From Pyrenochaeta sp. MPI-SDFR-AT-0127 (Eukaryota > Ascomycota > Dothideomycetes > Pleosporales > Cucurbitariaceae): a stretch of DNA of 64,000 nt. A program made the translations under genes and the position numbers. Positions 35,121-46,555 of this stretch are shown piece by piece (position 1 is the first letter of the stretch; each line of letters begins with the position of its first letter). The notes beneath the pieces were generated by a model that had not been told where the DNA came from, made no database searches, and saw only the letters and a list, made by a program, of their open reading frames with translations. The DNA is taken from positions 1,302,001 through 1,366,000 of the forward strand of contig JAGTJM010000001.1 in NCBI GenBank assembly GCA_020747015.1, in the 5' to 3' direction.

Positions 35121-35925
35121 TCATTTATTCCCATCATAGAGCGCCCCGAGTTTCTGTTCTACCTCCTCCAACGTCCCGTTAACTTCATCACTCCCATTGT
35201 TCACCTCAAGCGCTCGCAAAAGTTGTTGCATAAAGTCAGAACCAACTATGCGAGCACGTTGGATGCCAGTTGATGCATATCGCTGGTCCTCTCCCACTGT
35301 ATAGTGAGAATCCACACGGGGTTCCCCGAGTCCTTCGTCGCACCATCGCTCGGGAAGCAATGCGTAAGCTGCGTCTGAGTGGCCTCGTCACCCGGGCTTG
35401 GTAATGCGTTTCGGCTTGAAGTTGTTCGTGAGGAGTGGTATCTTCGTTCGCCGCCGTGTTGTCAAACCAGACATCTCTGCAAATGGGACATTTGTTCCTC
35501 CATGCCCCTGAAGCTTGTAGATGTTTTTCAAGACACCGTCGCCCAAAGATATGTCCACAACATCGTTTCAACCCTGACCATTGGGCCGCTATGGTAATGC
35601 TTACTGGCCACTCTTTCTCCGTGTCATTGCTTTTGTTCTGGTGCACAGGTTCAACGTATAATTCGTGACATAGAGGGCATTTCCGGTCCCCAACGTCGAG
35701 AGTCGTGACCGAGATCGGCGTTGTAAGAAGTGCGCCTAGAGTGCCTTGTCGAGGACTATCCATAACAGGCATCGGAACCTTTCGACTGCTGGCTAGATCT
35801 GCTACCGCAGTTGTAAATGATAGGCGCGTTGCAGAAGGTTTGTTGTAAAATTTGTCGCTGTTTTGTTTAATATTTGAATCTAGTTCGCAATGCGTTTGTT
35901 TTGTAGCTGCTGACACATACATCAT
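35121..35925 (-). CDS. RING-like protein with an apparent frameshift
   Basis: From the ATG at 35925 the first frame encodes about 180 sensible residues. The RING core is KCPLC (C83, C86), then CCGHIFGRRC (C122/123, H125, C131) with H135 nearby, then KCPIC (C146, C149). At about 35390 the frame drifts into an Arg-rich tail ending at 35236. The overlapping plus-one frame instead reads ALLPERWCDEGLGEP and continues as an acidic helical tail ending DEVNGTLEEVEQKLGALYD at 35121. The two halves together would make a protein of about 265 residues with one surplus base near ACGAGG at about 35390. I find no GT-AG intron that joins them. A real frameshift, a sequencing error or a shorter 229-residue protein are all possible. 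RING proteins are usually E3 ubiquitin ligases. Confidence 0.65.
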
Positions 35926-37061
35926 CTTTGCACGCGACCAGGTTCATGGATGCAGCGTCAGAGCAAACCATAAAAGAAGTACTGTCAACCTGATAGAGAA
36001 CTTGTCACAAGAGTCGAGGGGTTGCTAGTCACTGAGAACAGCAGCACGCCATTATGCGTTTGTTATCTCCTGCTGGATGATTGACTCTTTACTCACAACT
36101 CAGATTTGTGAATCATATTCTTCTCAAACTTCACTAAGAAAGCAATCAGTATTGGCATTGTCGCCTAAGGACTTGCCTGGCCTCTTTTGTATTTGACGAA
36201 TTCAATTAATGCTAGTCTGCGAGTTTCTTAATGATAGGACATACAACAAGGATGGCGAGTGATCGTGGATCAATGTACGAAAACAATGAACACATGATCA
36301 GCCACAGCCACGTGGGAGCCATGCACCGGCCGGAAATAATCATTCTACCATTTTAGACCTGACCATGGTAGGACCACTGCTCTTCGAATGACCTTGAAGT
36401 GTTATGAAGGTGATGTGATTAGTGAGCAGTTTCGTTAATTTCCTTAGATAGTAACTTGAAGCAGTTGTGAAAGAATTTGATAGGTTGAACAACTGTGCGG
36501 ACTTACGCAACAAATCAGGCTTCGAGCGAGACGCACAGTATGCCGTGACCATGGAAAAGTGAGAACGGATATGATAGATATAGGAGAAAATTATTTTTAC
36601 GATTATGAACCTGTCTTTATCATCGCGTATTTAGAACACCCTCTTGTTCGTGTAAAACCAAAACGAGCAACAGCGCAAACACGAGTCACCACCCAGACGC
36701 CTTGTATGCACAACATTGTCTCATAAACTGAGCAGCATCCTAAGTGACCCCCATCTCTAATGTGGCTTCGAGCGTCTTCTCAACAGTTCACTGAAGCATA
36801 TACAGAGCCAATCACCCGACGCATCCAATAGACATCATGGGCTAGCGCCTTGGCAAAACAGTCGTGGAACCTTCCGCCAGCCCCATCCTTTCCTCGCTAT
36901 TACCCCGTTCAACGATTTCTCCAGGTCTTACCGTCGAAAAGCCCTTGGATAAAGACCAAACTTTCTCTTACAACTTTGCATCTGCGAATCGGGGACTTGA
37001 AAGCCTGCTGGAAGTGAGGAGATTCCGCCGCGTGCCGACTGTCCTCACACCACGTACGAAG
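35926..37061. other. Intergenic between divergent RING-like genes
   Basis: Shared upstream region of two RING-like genes. The frame before 37062 is open back to 36846 without an ATG and encodes protein-like residues (about 36864-37061), so an unseen 5' exon could exist. Bases about 36580-36640 are AT-rich. Confidence 0.45.
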
Positions 37062-38850
37062 ATGAGCGACCCGGACGGATTTATATCAACAAACACTGTG
37101 TCACATGAAGGTGATAGCCAGTGTGAATACGATGCATGCACTGCCTCAACACCGCCAACACCCAAGCCAAAGCCAAAGAAAAAGCGTTACATACCGCCAC
37201 AGCCTGATTCGAACACGTTCCCGACGCAGCAAGCCTTTCTGGACAGCTTGACGCCGATATCAATTGAGAAAGTTGATCAGATGAACCGGAAATGTCCGAT
37301 TTGTTGGAAGCCGTTCGGTGAGGCGCCCGATGCTGGCTTTGACAACACCGAACAACCTGTTCAGCTTCGGTGCGCACATGTATTCGGCGACAAATGCCTT
37401 GCTACTACATATGGTATTCCAGAGACTTTAACGATAGAAATCAGACCGTTCTCTTATCTACCCCAATCTAGAGCCCATGCATTGAGCCAAAAGCTTGATG
37501 CGTACACCACACAGCATAAAAAACCACTCGAGAATCATGCTAAAATATTTGAGGAGATGCTTGAAGAGTCTTACCAGCCAGGGAAGGGTAGAGAAATTTT
37601 TGGAGACTACTGGTGGCTTGTCCTCCAGGAATTACGAGATGATATTCGTCACACAAAAGACGTCATTTTCTTGGAAGACGCCGTGATAGTGGAGTTAGAA
37701 GAAACGAAGCCACGGCAAAACAACAGTCTTCCTTGTTATAGCTCTATTCAGCCTGGTGCACTTACCCCAGTAAGCACTAATATGAATCAGACTCTTTCTG
37801 AAGCGACAGCAGAGCTCTCGAGCTCATCATCATCGTCCGAACCCTTCGGGGGTTTGATGTCAACTACCATACCCTTGCAATGGTCTCTATCGCATGGGGA
37901 TACAATAACGATACCAGCTGTACCCCCACCACCACCGGGGTACCCACAGTTCTATACGCCGCTCCCTCCGATCGCCTCAGCACCCAAACCAATGCCAAAC
38001 TCGACAGGGGATCTGAAAGAGACAGCCTCCTTCATATCTCCAGCGCCACCGACAATATTTGAGCACTACCTAGGAGCATCTGAAGCATCAGTGTCTTGGG
38101 AAGCAGCTCTGGTTGGGGAAACTCAGCTCGATAAGCTCGCAGCCTTACAGAAGCAGGCCAAACAGAGCTTGGATGATTCATCTACTACTCACAAGGTGCA
38201 AGCTTTGGCTGATCAGGTCACTATTGATGCAGCACGAGCTAGACAGAACCGGAGACAAGGTAAGCTTAAGTTTAGCACTAGTATTCAGGCTTTTCATATC
38301 CAACCAATCTCTTTGATAACATACAAGCCCCTCTCCCAAGCTCCATAGCTAACAGAAAGCAGAAAGACTTGAGCGTAAAAAGCGGGAGAGGAAAGCGCTT
38401 TTGGCACGGAAACTCGCTGTCATTTATGCATCCTTCCAGGCTAGTACATCCAGTACCAATCTTGACAAGTTCGAGACACCTTCGAAGCCATCGCATCTTG
38501 TGCACGCATCCATGGTAGTCCACACTAAGGACCTTTTGGGAACATCGTACGAGATCAACCCACCTGGGCTCGTATATGTTCTAGTCGGTAATGAGCTTGA
38601 GGAGCACGAGCTCGAGCTTGATACTCAGACACTTGTGCCGATAATTGTACGCTCTATCTGCAACGAATGTTGCGAGATAAGTGAAGAAGCGGCAAGAGAA
38701 GTTTCCATCCCAGAATCACTGTGGTGGAGGAACGATGTAAATACTCCAGACGATTGTCCTTTGTGCCACAAGATCTTATTCAAGAAGGGACGCAAATTGC
38801 CCCACTTTCTTGAAGGCGTAGCCTGGGAGGCTAATGTGCCTAATGAATGA
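37062..38850 (+). CDS. RING-like protein with the Cys pairs split by a long insertion
   Basis: Exons 37062-38259 and 38363-38850 (103-nt intron, GTAAGC donor, CTAAC branch) give 561 residues. The ATG at 37062 (MSDPDGF) is the first in frame; the frame is open 216 nt upstream without an ATG. A RING-like first half lies at residues 78-112: KCPIC (C78, C81) and CAHVFGDKC (C104, H106, C112). The expected second CPxC is absent there. It appears instead near the C-terminus as DCPLCHKIL (C531, C534), preceded by WWRND, which echoes the AWRNKCPIC of the neighbouring gene. Between are helical and Pro-rich low-complexity stretches. A further CNEC-C motif lies about 35 residues before the last pair. Function unknown; an E3-like role is conjecture. 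Confidence 0.72.
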
Positions 38851-39451
38851 ATTGGAACAGCTTGGGGAGCTGTACTATGGTAAATCATGCGTTTCTGGTT
38901 GACCAGGAAGATGCTTGAACACGTTTCGGGAATTGCCAGGTCACGAGGGTTCAGTTCAGACGCGCACTGTATGCCAAGCATCCAGGCGCATCTATGTTCA
39001 TCCCTAAAGTATCTGCTTTGTTTTGGCGTTTGGGATCAAGCATGATCTTGAAATCTGAGGTTGGGCGCACGAAAGAGGTTAGTTCGAATTCATGGAGGAA
39101 TTTCTGATCAGTCAATTAGCGCAGTGAATTAGGATCGAGGCTTGGAAGATACATCTCGTACTTTGACATATTCACTATTCATAAAGTCATGGATTAATCG
39201 TATCGGACAAGCCCTGATCGATTGGTATGATCCGGAGATGTCCAATGGCGTGAAATCCGCCACTGTTCCTACAATGCTTAGACGACTTGACTTCACGTTG
39301 GCTTTCACTTTCCTTCTCTATTTCATTTCGCCCCCACACCTCGCCTGATGATACAAATCTTCTCTTTTACCCCGCACATACAATTTCCAAACAATTTATC
39401 CTCAACTTCTGCCAAGTGTTTAGTTCCTTGTCGTCAACCTCGCGCCAAGCC
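38851..39451. other. Intergenic between tandem RING-like genes
   Basis: No gene supported. The frame of the downstream gene is open from about 39287 without an ATG and reads as a Ser/Phe-rich leader, probably 5' untranslated. Pyrimidine-rich tracts at about 39300-39440 precede the start. Confidence 0.45.
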
Positions 39452-40564
39452 ATGTCCCAAGACCATACTGCAAGCTTGCAACCACTTCGACATCAATCGA
39501 TCGCAAATGGGGCACTGTCGTTGCTCGTCGATGGAAAATCCACGTTGCCACTAGGCCACGGGTCTGAGGGTATATATGGAGCTGCTGAAGCGCTTTGTTC
39601 TACAATTGAACAGGCTACGGATGCGACGAACGCAGTATTGTCGATGCCATCAATACATATAACGACTCCCTCACAACCACCAGATGGGAATAATAGTCTG
39701 GCTGCATCTTGTGGAACCCTCCTCCAACAGCCTGATGGGGATCCTAGCGTCGGCCAACAATCGTTAATGGCCCTTCCTGTCGCAACGCCTCGCGCTCTGC
39801 CACCGCTCCTCCGTTATGTCGATCACAACCTTATGCAGAATGTGTCTGCCCATAACCGTCCACCTCACCCAAACGCAACATGTCCTGTCTGCTTTCTCCA
39901 ATGGGACAGTTCACCTATGGTTACAGTGGCCGCAGCCAGTTCACTGAGAACGACTCCCAAAGCTACATCCGTCATCATCTCTACATTCCTTCCCCTCTCA
40001 CCTTGCAGGCACTGGGTGCACTATTCTTGCCTGATTTGGCTCGCTACACAAACCACCAGCGATCACAAAGACAGATGCCCCGTCTGTCATATACAGTTAT
40101 TCGAATGGGAAGGGATCACTGCCCTAACTCTCGCCACACGTACCGACCTAGAACTTCAAGATCAGCAGAAAGACGGCTTCTTCCACCCGATAAGCCATGT
40201 CTACACTCCCTCCGACCGTACCGCATATGAAACCGAATGCACGCTGATTGATTCTCTCATCGCGCATTTCTTCTTCGCACAACTCAACCAACCCTCTAGA
40301 TTCGTTGATCTCTCGCCTGATCTACTACGCGTTTACTACGACGTTTTGAGTGATCTGGATCGTATGAAGAAGCCGGCAGCAAAGTGGCTGAGCTGGACCA
40401 CGCAGACTGGCTTCTTGTTACTAGGCATGCTGATCGCAATCAAGATGCGACGGTTTCTTTTAGAAGGGCATAAAGGAATAGTGAGTACGGAGAGCTGGAA
40501 GGAGTTTGATGAGGGAGTAAAGGCTCTTCAGAAGAGGATAATGGATGAGGTGCACCAGCCGTGA
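39452..40564 (+). CDS. RING-like protein, 370 aa
   Basis: Single exon from the ATG at 39452 (MSQDHTASL). Residues 1-145 are low-complexity Ser/Thr/Gln/Leu-rich. A RING-H2-like core follows: ATCPVCFLQW, a spacer of about 35 residues, CRHWVHYSCLIWLA with the C-x-H and later Cys, and RCPVCHIQLFEW. The rest is helical (DRTAYETECTLIDSLIAHFFFAQ, LLRVYYDVLSDLDRMKKPAAKWLSW) with one hydrophobic stretch TGFLLLGMLIAIKM. It lies in the same orientation as the preceding RING-like gene and 600 bp after it. RING-H2 proteins usually recruit E2 enzymes for ubiquitin transfer; the substrate is unknown. A 16-base GA run follows the stop codon. Confidence 0.78.
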   Translation: MSQDHTASLQPLRHQSIANGALSLLVDGKSTLPLGHGSEGIYGAAEALCSTIEQATDATNAVLSMPSIHITTPSQPPDGNNSLAASCGTLLQQPDGDPSVGQQSLMALPVATPRALPPLLRYVDHNLMQNVSAHNRPPHPNATCPVCFLQWDSSPMVTVAAASSLRTTPKATSVIISTFLPLSPCRHWVHYSCLIWLATQTTSDHKDRCPVCHIQLFEWEGITALTLATRTDLELQDQQKDGFFHPISHVYTPSDRTAYETECTLIDSLIAHFFFAQLNQPSRFVDLSPDLLRVYYDVLSDLDRMKKPAAKWLSWTTQTGFLLLGMLIAIKMRRFLLEGHKGIVSTESWKEFDEGVKALQKRIMDEVHQP

Positions 40565-41258
40565 GAGAGAGAGAGAGCGAAGAGTAGTAATTCAGGAGCG
40601 TAGGTGGAACGAGATGGGTCCCGCGAATTGATGCATGTAATATATATTCGAGATCTTTTCTCATAATCATGGAAGTGGACATGAGGTTTTCATAGTGCAA
40701 AAGCTGGTTTTGTATCAAAGTTTACACTGTAATAACACCAGGGATAAACTTCAATCGCAATGCTGACTCCCCGTCGCGTGGGTCATGCACACCACCGCCA
40801 TATTTGTAGGCACAGCACGTTGATGTGGAGCTACTAGGAAATACCAGAAATTAGAAAACATATTTTGGCATTCTTCACGTCTTTGTAACTCGCCATCTCA
40901 GGAAGAGCGAGGCTTTCTCTTGCACATTATGTAAACTGTGAGTACATTTTGAGTTCTTCCTAGACTTCGACGGTCTGCATAATGGGACCAAAGGAATATT
41001 TTTGAACACAGTAATAGACATGTATCCAGGACGAGCTACAGATTTAAGTCGTAATGATGAGTTTAATAGTGGGTGAGATTGTACTACAGACTCAAGTACT
41101 CCTCCTGACCCTTCTGGGCTAAACTCTACATAGAATCGAAATGTTTACCCTTTAAACCTGATGTATCTTCATGCATCTAATCCTCAGAGCCAAAATTCGT
41201 AGGACACCAGACCAATTCTATGAGCCCACAATGGAGAATGCGAAGAGTATATACTCTT
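40565..41258. other. Intergenic
   Basis: A GA dinucleotide run starts at about 40563. Otherwise no supported feature; 3' flanks of two convergent genes. Confidence 0.5.
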
Positions 41259-42422
41259 TTAACCGAGATGCCAGTCAACCAAGCTGCGCTTCATGTTGGG
41301 AGGCTGCTCCACTCCATAATTTGTCGTGTTCACGCCGAGAGTAATCCAAGCAAGCACACCATCTATTTAGTTCAGTCAGGGGTCAGGTTAGAAATCTTTC
41401 GCTACTTAGACACGTACCGTGTGGGTTATTGCTGACTTTAGACCATCGCACAAAAGGATCGTGCATATCAGATGCGTCGTATGGGATAAATGCATCTTTG
41501 TGATTATCGACAAGCTCGTAACTATTGTTCTTGTACGCTGGCGTGTCCTGTATACATGAGTGAATGAACACACAAATCAAGTGCACAACTTGCCTCGATG
41601 GCGTTGCGCAACCACTGGTCAAAGTAGATCTGCCCAATATGTGCAACACGCTTTTCTTTGACAGCACGCACTGCTACGTGAATGTGTGAAGCGCGGCCTA
41701 GGTAGTGACCTGGGAAGATGGAGTCAAAGTCCACAGTGCCATGAGGAGATGTGGGTTGCCATCCACGAAGGTATCCTGTCTTGACACCGCTATAGGCGCC
41801 TACAGCGTTGGCCTCCCACACATCAACCTGTGCACCATGGAGGGGCTTGCAGGTACCAGTGTCGATGACTTGCATAGCAAGACGCAGGTAGATACCATCC
41901 TGGCCATCACGGATATCCTGGCGTTCGAGTTGGCCTTCACGCCAATACGGGCCATAGATGGAAGTGGGAGTTAGGGCACAACCGGAAGCATTGTCGTTGG
42001 GATTGTCGCTCCAGCGGAAGTTGAAGATGTCCTGGGGGTCTCGCGAGTGGCCAAGCTTCTGCTCGTGATTGAGTGCAGCCCACTTGGTCATAGCAGGCGC
42101 ATCACGCTTGTTTATACCTACAACGATGAACGACCAAGGAGGAGGATTTAAGAGAATAGAGATTAGACTTACCAGTTTCGACGTCGATACCACGAAGTTG
42201 ACGCACATGGCGCAATGTCTGGTCACGGTGAACGAGCATACGAGCATGATGCTCGCGCATGTCCGGAGACTGGAGACAGCGTGCCAGTGCCTCACCATCG
42301 CGCTTGAGGCTCTGGTGGTATTCCACAAGCTCACCGGGAGAGAGATCCATATGAGCTGTAACATTGCTGAAGAGAAGACAGAGAGCAAGCACGCTCAGGG
42401 CGAGCTTGAAGAGAACGCACAT
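41259..42422 (-). CDS. Secreted intradiol ring-cleavage dioxygenase-like protein
   Basis: Four exons, 42422-42173, 42117-41594, 41547-41418 and 41362-41259, give 335 residues. Introns are 55, 46 and 55 nt. The second has a GC donor (GAG|GCAAGT) with a normal CAG acceptor; the other two are GT-AG. Residues 1-23 form a signal peptide ending NVTA. The dioxygenase core has SIYGPYWREGQ with the first ligand Tyr, VDVWEANAVGAYSG, TGYLRGWQ, and the Fe(III)-ligand run SIFPGHYLGRASHIHVAV (second Tyr and two His). Intradiol dioxygenases open catechol-type rings; secreted fungal members likely act on lignin- or plant-derived aromatics. The substrate is inferred. The N-terminal about 100 residues before the core are conserved in extracellular fungal members. 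Confidence 0.92.
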
Positions 42423-43413
42423 TGTCTCGCAGTGATTGGTGGTGATGTTGAGTTGATAGTTGATTGAAGGCGGTTGTGTTGAGGCAAGGTTGGTGGTGTA
42501 CTGGCCCAGGCAACCATAATAAAAGTAAGATTGGCGCAAAGCATGGACAGCTGATGGACGCGTGACTCGAGTTTTGTTCAAGTGAAAGAACTGAGGACTC
42601 GAATGGCCGCAACGAAAGTAGCGTCACTTACAAACCTGATGTTTGTGCAAGTAAGCACGACGTGAACGATAATTTGGGAAGGAGGGCTGTATGAAAGACA
42701 AGGAACGGGGCGATAATATCAAGAACTGGATGAGACACACAAGCAGGCAGGATGTTGGGCGTGGTACTCGCTAGCAAATGTTTGCTTGTTTGACTGAGAC
42801 CCAAGGGCAGTTAGGGGCATTGTGTTCAAGACAGCCCCAGAAGAGTACGCTGAAATCTATACTCATAACATCTTGATGGCAATAAAAAGATCGGGAAAAA
42901 CATGCCAAAAAGATATTTTGAGAGGAGCAGGGAGGGGGCTTGGCTTTGAGGAGGTAAAAGTGCAGCAACGATAAGGAAAGCAGACTTCTAATGGCTCAGA
43001 CAGAGATATACGACTATAATGTCTTAATTGTGATTTTCGAATACAATTGCTTGATGTTAGAAGTCCTTCACGTTTTGATTGTAGAAGGTTATATCAGGTG
43101 TCAGGGGAGTTTAGCATGTAGTTGAGACTGGGACAAATGTGTCGTTGGCCCAGCCAGCTTGCTCTCAGACGCAGATCACGATTCATGCCAACACCAGCTC
43201 AAAACTGAAGAAATTATGAACAATCTCCGTCTTTGGTGGCAGTGATGCTATGTCCAAGAGACATATGGGGAAGCCCCGTGGGGAACTGGCGTTTGGTGGT
43301 GCCTTGCTCAAGCCAGACTAGCGCTTGAAGCTCTGACCTCCGAGTTTCGGCGAGAGCTCTTGCAACACCAAAATTTCCATAGCGAAGTTGAACTTCTGCA
43401 TCACCACTTTACA
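42423..43413. other. Intergenic between divergent genes
   Basis: Shared upstream region of the dioxygenase (-) and homoisocitrate dehydrogenase (+) genes. No ORF with support. Confidence 0.5.
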
Positions 43414-44622
43414 ATGGCAGCACGCACCCTGAGAATAGGTACAATTCCTCTTGTTAACCCTTAAAATCCTCTGTGACTCTTCAACAAGGCTGTTTTATTT
43501 GTTATATTCGCTTTCAGTCCCATATACTTTGAGTCACGATGATATTCCTTCTCCCGCTAACATTCTTTCCCAGGCCTTATCCCAGGTGACGGCATTGGCC
43601 GTGAAGTTATCCCCGCTGGTCGCCGCATCCTTGAAGCTTTGCCTTCCTCGTTCGGCCTCAAGTTCACCTTCAGCCACCACGAAGCGGGCTGGGAAACGTT
43701 CCAGAAGACTGGCGCTGCTCTCCCAGATAAGACAGTTGAAGCCCTCAAGTCAGACTGCGATGGCGCCCTCTTCGGAGCTGTCAGCTCTCCTACTGTGCAA
43801 ACAAAGGGATACTCGAGCCCCATTGTCGCCTTGAGGAAGCGATTGGCCCTATACGCAAACGTGCGGCCCGTCAAGAGCGTTGCAAGTGCGAAGAACCCCG
43901 TTGATCTCGTCATTGTGAGGGAGAACACGGAGGATCTGTACGTCAAGGAGGAGAAGACATACAATGCTCCAGATGGCTCCAAGATTGCCGAGGCAATTAA
44001 GCGCATCTCGGAGACAGCATCCTTCAACATCTCCGCCATGGCTGGCGACATTGCCCTTCGTCGTCAGCGCGTGCGCGACGCAGGCGCGTCTTCCATCCAT
44101 CAGCGCCCGCTCGTCACAATTACACACAAGAGCAACGTCCTTTCCCAAACAGACGGTCTCTTCCGCGAAACTGCCCGCCGTGCCCTCTCCGACCCCAAGT
44201 ATCAGCTTGTAGGCGTTGAAGAGCAAATCGTCGACTCCATGGTGTACAAGCTCTTCCGCCAACCGCAAGACTACGACGTCATCGTCGCACCCAACCTCTA
44301 CGGTGACATCCTTTCTGACGGCGCTGCCGCCCTTGTTGGTTCGCTCGGCCTCGTCCCCAGCGCCAATGTAGGCAAGGACTTCGTCATTGGTGAGCCGTGC
44401 CACGGAAGTGCGCCAGATATCGAGGGCAAGGGCATTGCGAACCCAATTGCCACGATCCGGTCAACAGCCCTGATGCTGGAGTTCATTGGAGAGGAGGAGG
44501 CTGCTGCGAAGATCTACGAGGCTGTGGATGCTAACCTCGAGGAGGGCAGACTTCTGTCGCCCGACCTCGGTGGCAAGGCCAAGACTGAGGAGATCATCGA
44601 AGATATCTGCAGGAGGCTATAG
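43414..44622 (+). CDS. lys12: Homoisocitrate dehydrogenase
   Basis: Exons 43414-43438 and 43574-44622, with a 135-nt intron after only 25 coding bases, give 357 residues. This is a beta-decarboxylating dehydrogenase: GLIPGDGIGREVIPAG at the N-terminus, CDGALFGAV, the substrate-recognition stretch VIVRENTEDLYVKEE, the catalytic Lys-containing ITHKSNVLSQTDG, NLYGDILSDGAAALVGSLGLVPSAN, and GSAPDIEGKGIANP for NAD binding. The C-terminus LLSPDLGGKAKTEEI is characteristic of LYS12 rather than isopropylmalate or isocitrate dehydrogenase. It converts homoisocitrate to 2-oxoadipate in the fungal alpha-aminoadipate pathway to lysine. The short first exon has no obvious presequence, so its organelle is uncertain. 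Convergent with the DUF1769 gene. Confidence 0.95.
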
Positions 44623-44847
44623 ATGGATATGAGGATGTGAGGGAAGATGTAGATACCATATACCACAAGTGAAGTCTTGCAAAGTCTAGTCTAATTCCTC
44701 GCCACGCCTACCTGGTCAGCATTCCTGCTTGACTAGTGCTTCCCCGCCCCCCATGTGTATTATTATGCATTCAATACCTCAAACGCCACTGCGATGCCCT
44801 ATTCATATTATGCCAATTGTGCAACCCAACGCCCATTACCTTCCCGC

Positions 44848-46082
44848 TCAATCCAATTCATCATCATCTCCGCCCTCGCTCGCACTACCCTTTACCTTGT
44901 CTTCACCATGTACCTCCTTCAACTTCTCCTCTGGATCCTCAGCGCCATCCTTCTTTGCCTGCTCCGTGGGTAGCAACTGGATAAGCACGACGAAGAGCTC
45001 CTTATTTGTCTCGCGATTCTTCAGGACATATCTGAGGGAGTGTGTTCTGATTAGTAGGGTTCCACGTCAGCCATCCTTGCATGCAAACAAAAGAGAAGAA
45101 GATGCCGCGAAGTACCTCGCCGGCACCAAAAGGGGGGGGGGGATAAATAGGGGACAGAAACGTACCGCAGTGGCTGGCCATCCCAGTGCCCGATGATAGA
45201 TATATTCGGCAGTCCGTACCCGATTTTGAGCGCGAATTCGTTGAAGTCGAGATATGGGTTGAAGAAATCGCATTTATACTCGCGACCAGCTTCGAAGGTA
45301 AAGTCCTTGCGGTTCTGTTCTGTCAGAAAGTATTTCTGGCGCGCGGCTGCGCGATCGGGGATATTGTGATCGCTGCGTATTGAAACGCCAGAGCCATCTG
45401 CGCCTTCTTCGTAGACAATGGCTTCATCCTGTGTACTACTGGCTTCTTCGTCACCGTCTGTGTTGGCTTCTGAGCCATCTACAGGCTGCTCGTCATTGCT
45501 TTCGTCCGCCTTGCCACCTATGCGCAACACATTTATACTGCTCAGCAGCGCGCCATATAGATACGGTTCGTCGCCGTATACATCTCCGTCTAGACCTGGG
45601 TCGATCCACCACTTTACAATGCCAAAGGCTTTGTCGAAGAGCGGGGGTAGACGGTCGCGGATTGGGTGTTCGAAGTCGTTGCCAAAGACGAGTTTGTCGC
45701 CTGCAATGTCGGATTTTGGGGTGAAGGAGAAGGATATGCTGTAGCGATCGTATGGGTGCTGTGGGGTGGAGAAGTAGGGAGATGTTGTTGGCGAGCCTTT
45801 GGGTAGGCCTACATACATGGAATAATTAGCAGCTGAATATGAGTGTCACAGAGGAAGTGGATGCGGTAGAACAGGAGCTGAAGACTTCTTCTTTCGTAGA
45901 TTGGAGGAAATCAAGTGAGGCATACCACGGAAATCTTTGATTCGCATATGTATCTTTGCATCAATTAAGTCGGAAGAGATCTTTACAGGCTGCTCGCTGT
46001 TCACAAGTACGTCTTCATGCTTGGAAGCGTCGTATGTTGCGCCTGCGGTGACGCGCAGGATGTACTGCTCGTGGTGCGCCAT
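44848..46082 (-). CDS. DUF1769 (UPF0590) family protein
   Basis: Three exons, 46082-45926, 45808-45166 and 45031-44848, encode 327 residues; introns are 117 and 134 nt. The family-type N-terminus MAHHEQYILRVTAGATYDAS is followed by IDAKIHMRIKDFRGLPKGSP, the stretch SISFSFTPKSDIAGDKLVFGNDFEHPIRDRLPP (key region about residues 76-110), WIDPGLDGDVYGDEPYLYGA, an acidic low-complexity insert at about 155-185, then CDFFNPYLDFNEFALKIG and an IIGHWDGQPLRYVL strand. The third exon ends in an acidic, Lys-rich tail. DUF1769 proteins are fungal and uncharacterised. A poly-G run of 12 lies inside the second intron, near 45131-45142. Confidence 0.86.
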
Positions 46083-46555
46083 ATTGAAGGATCCGTCGGA
46101 GCAAAAACGTACTGATTAAGAAGTTGCAATTAGGAAAAATCTACACAATCAAGTGCTTGCGGTGGGTATCAAGAGTGTGGGTAAGTTTGGGAGGGGCGAG
46201 ATCTTTTGCGCGCATGCGAAACGCTAAAATTGTTGATCAAGCAATGACGTCCGGGGCCGCGGTTGCAGGGGGTTTTGGGCCTAGTGTCCATGGAGTACAC
46301 GCGCCTCTTGTCCATATCCAGATGTCACAATACCAATACATAAATGTGGTGAATCTTGAATTTATACCCAAATACATTGTGCCCGTAAGATGCCAATTAA
46401 TTTCAGGCTCGGGTGAAATACACAGGTTGTACAATGGGGACCTTCAAAATCAGAACAAGCTTGACATTACCAAGCAGTACACATCAAGCTCTACAAGTAC
46501 AAACCGTCCATCCACTAAAAGAATTGTAATCCTCCTATGCATACATTCAACCCTT

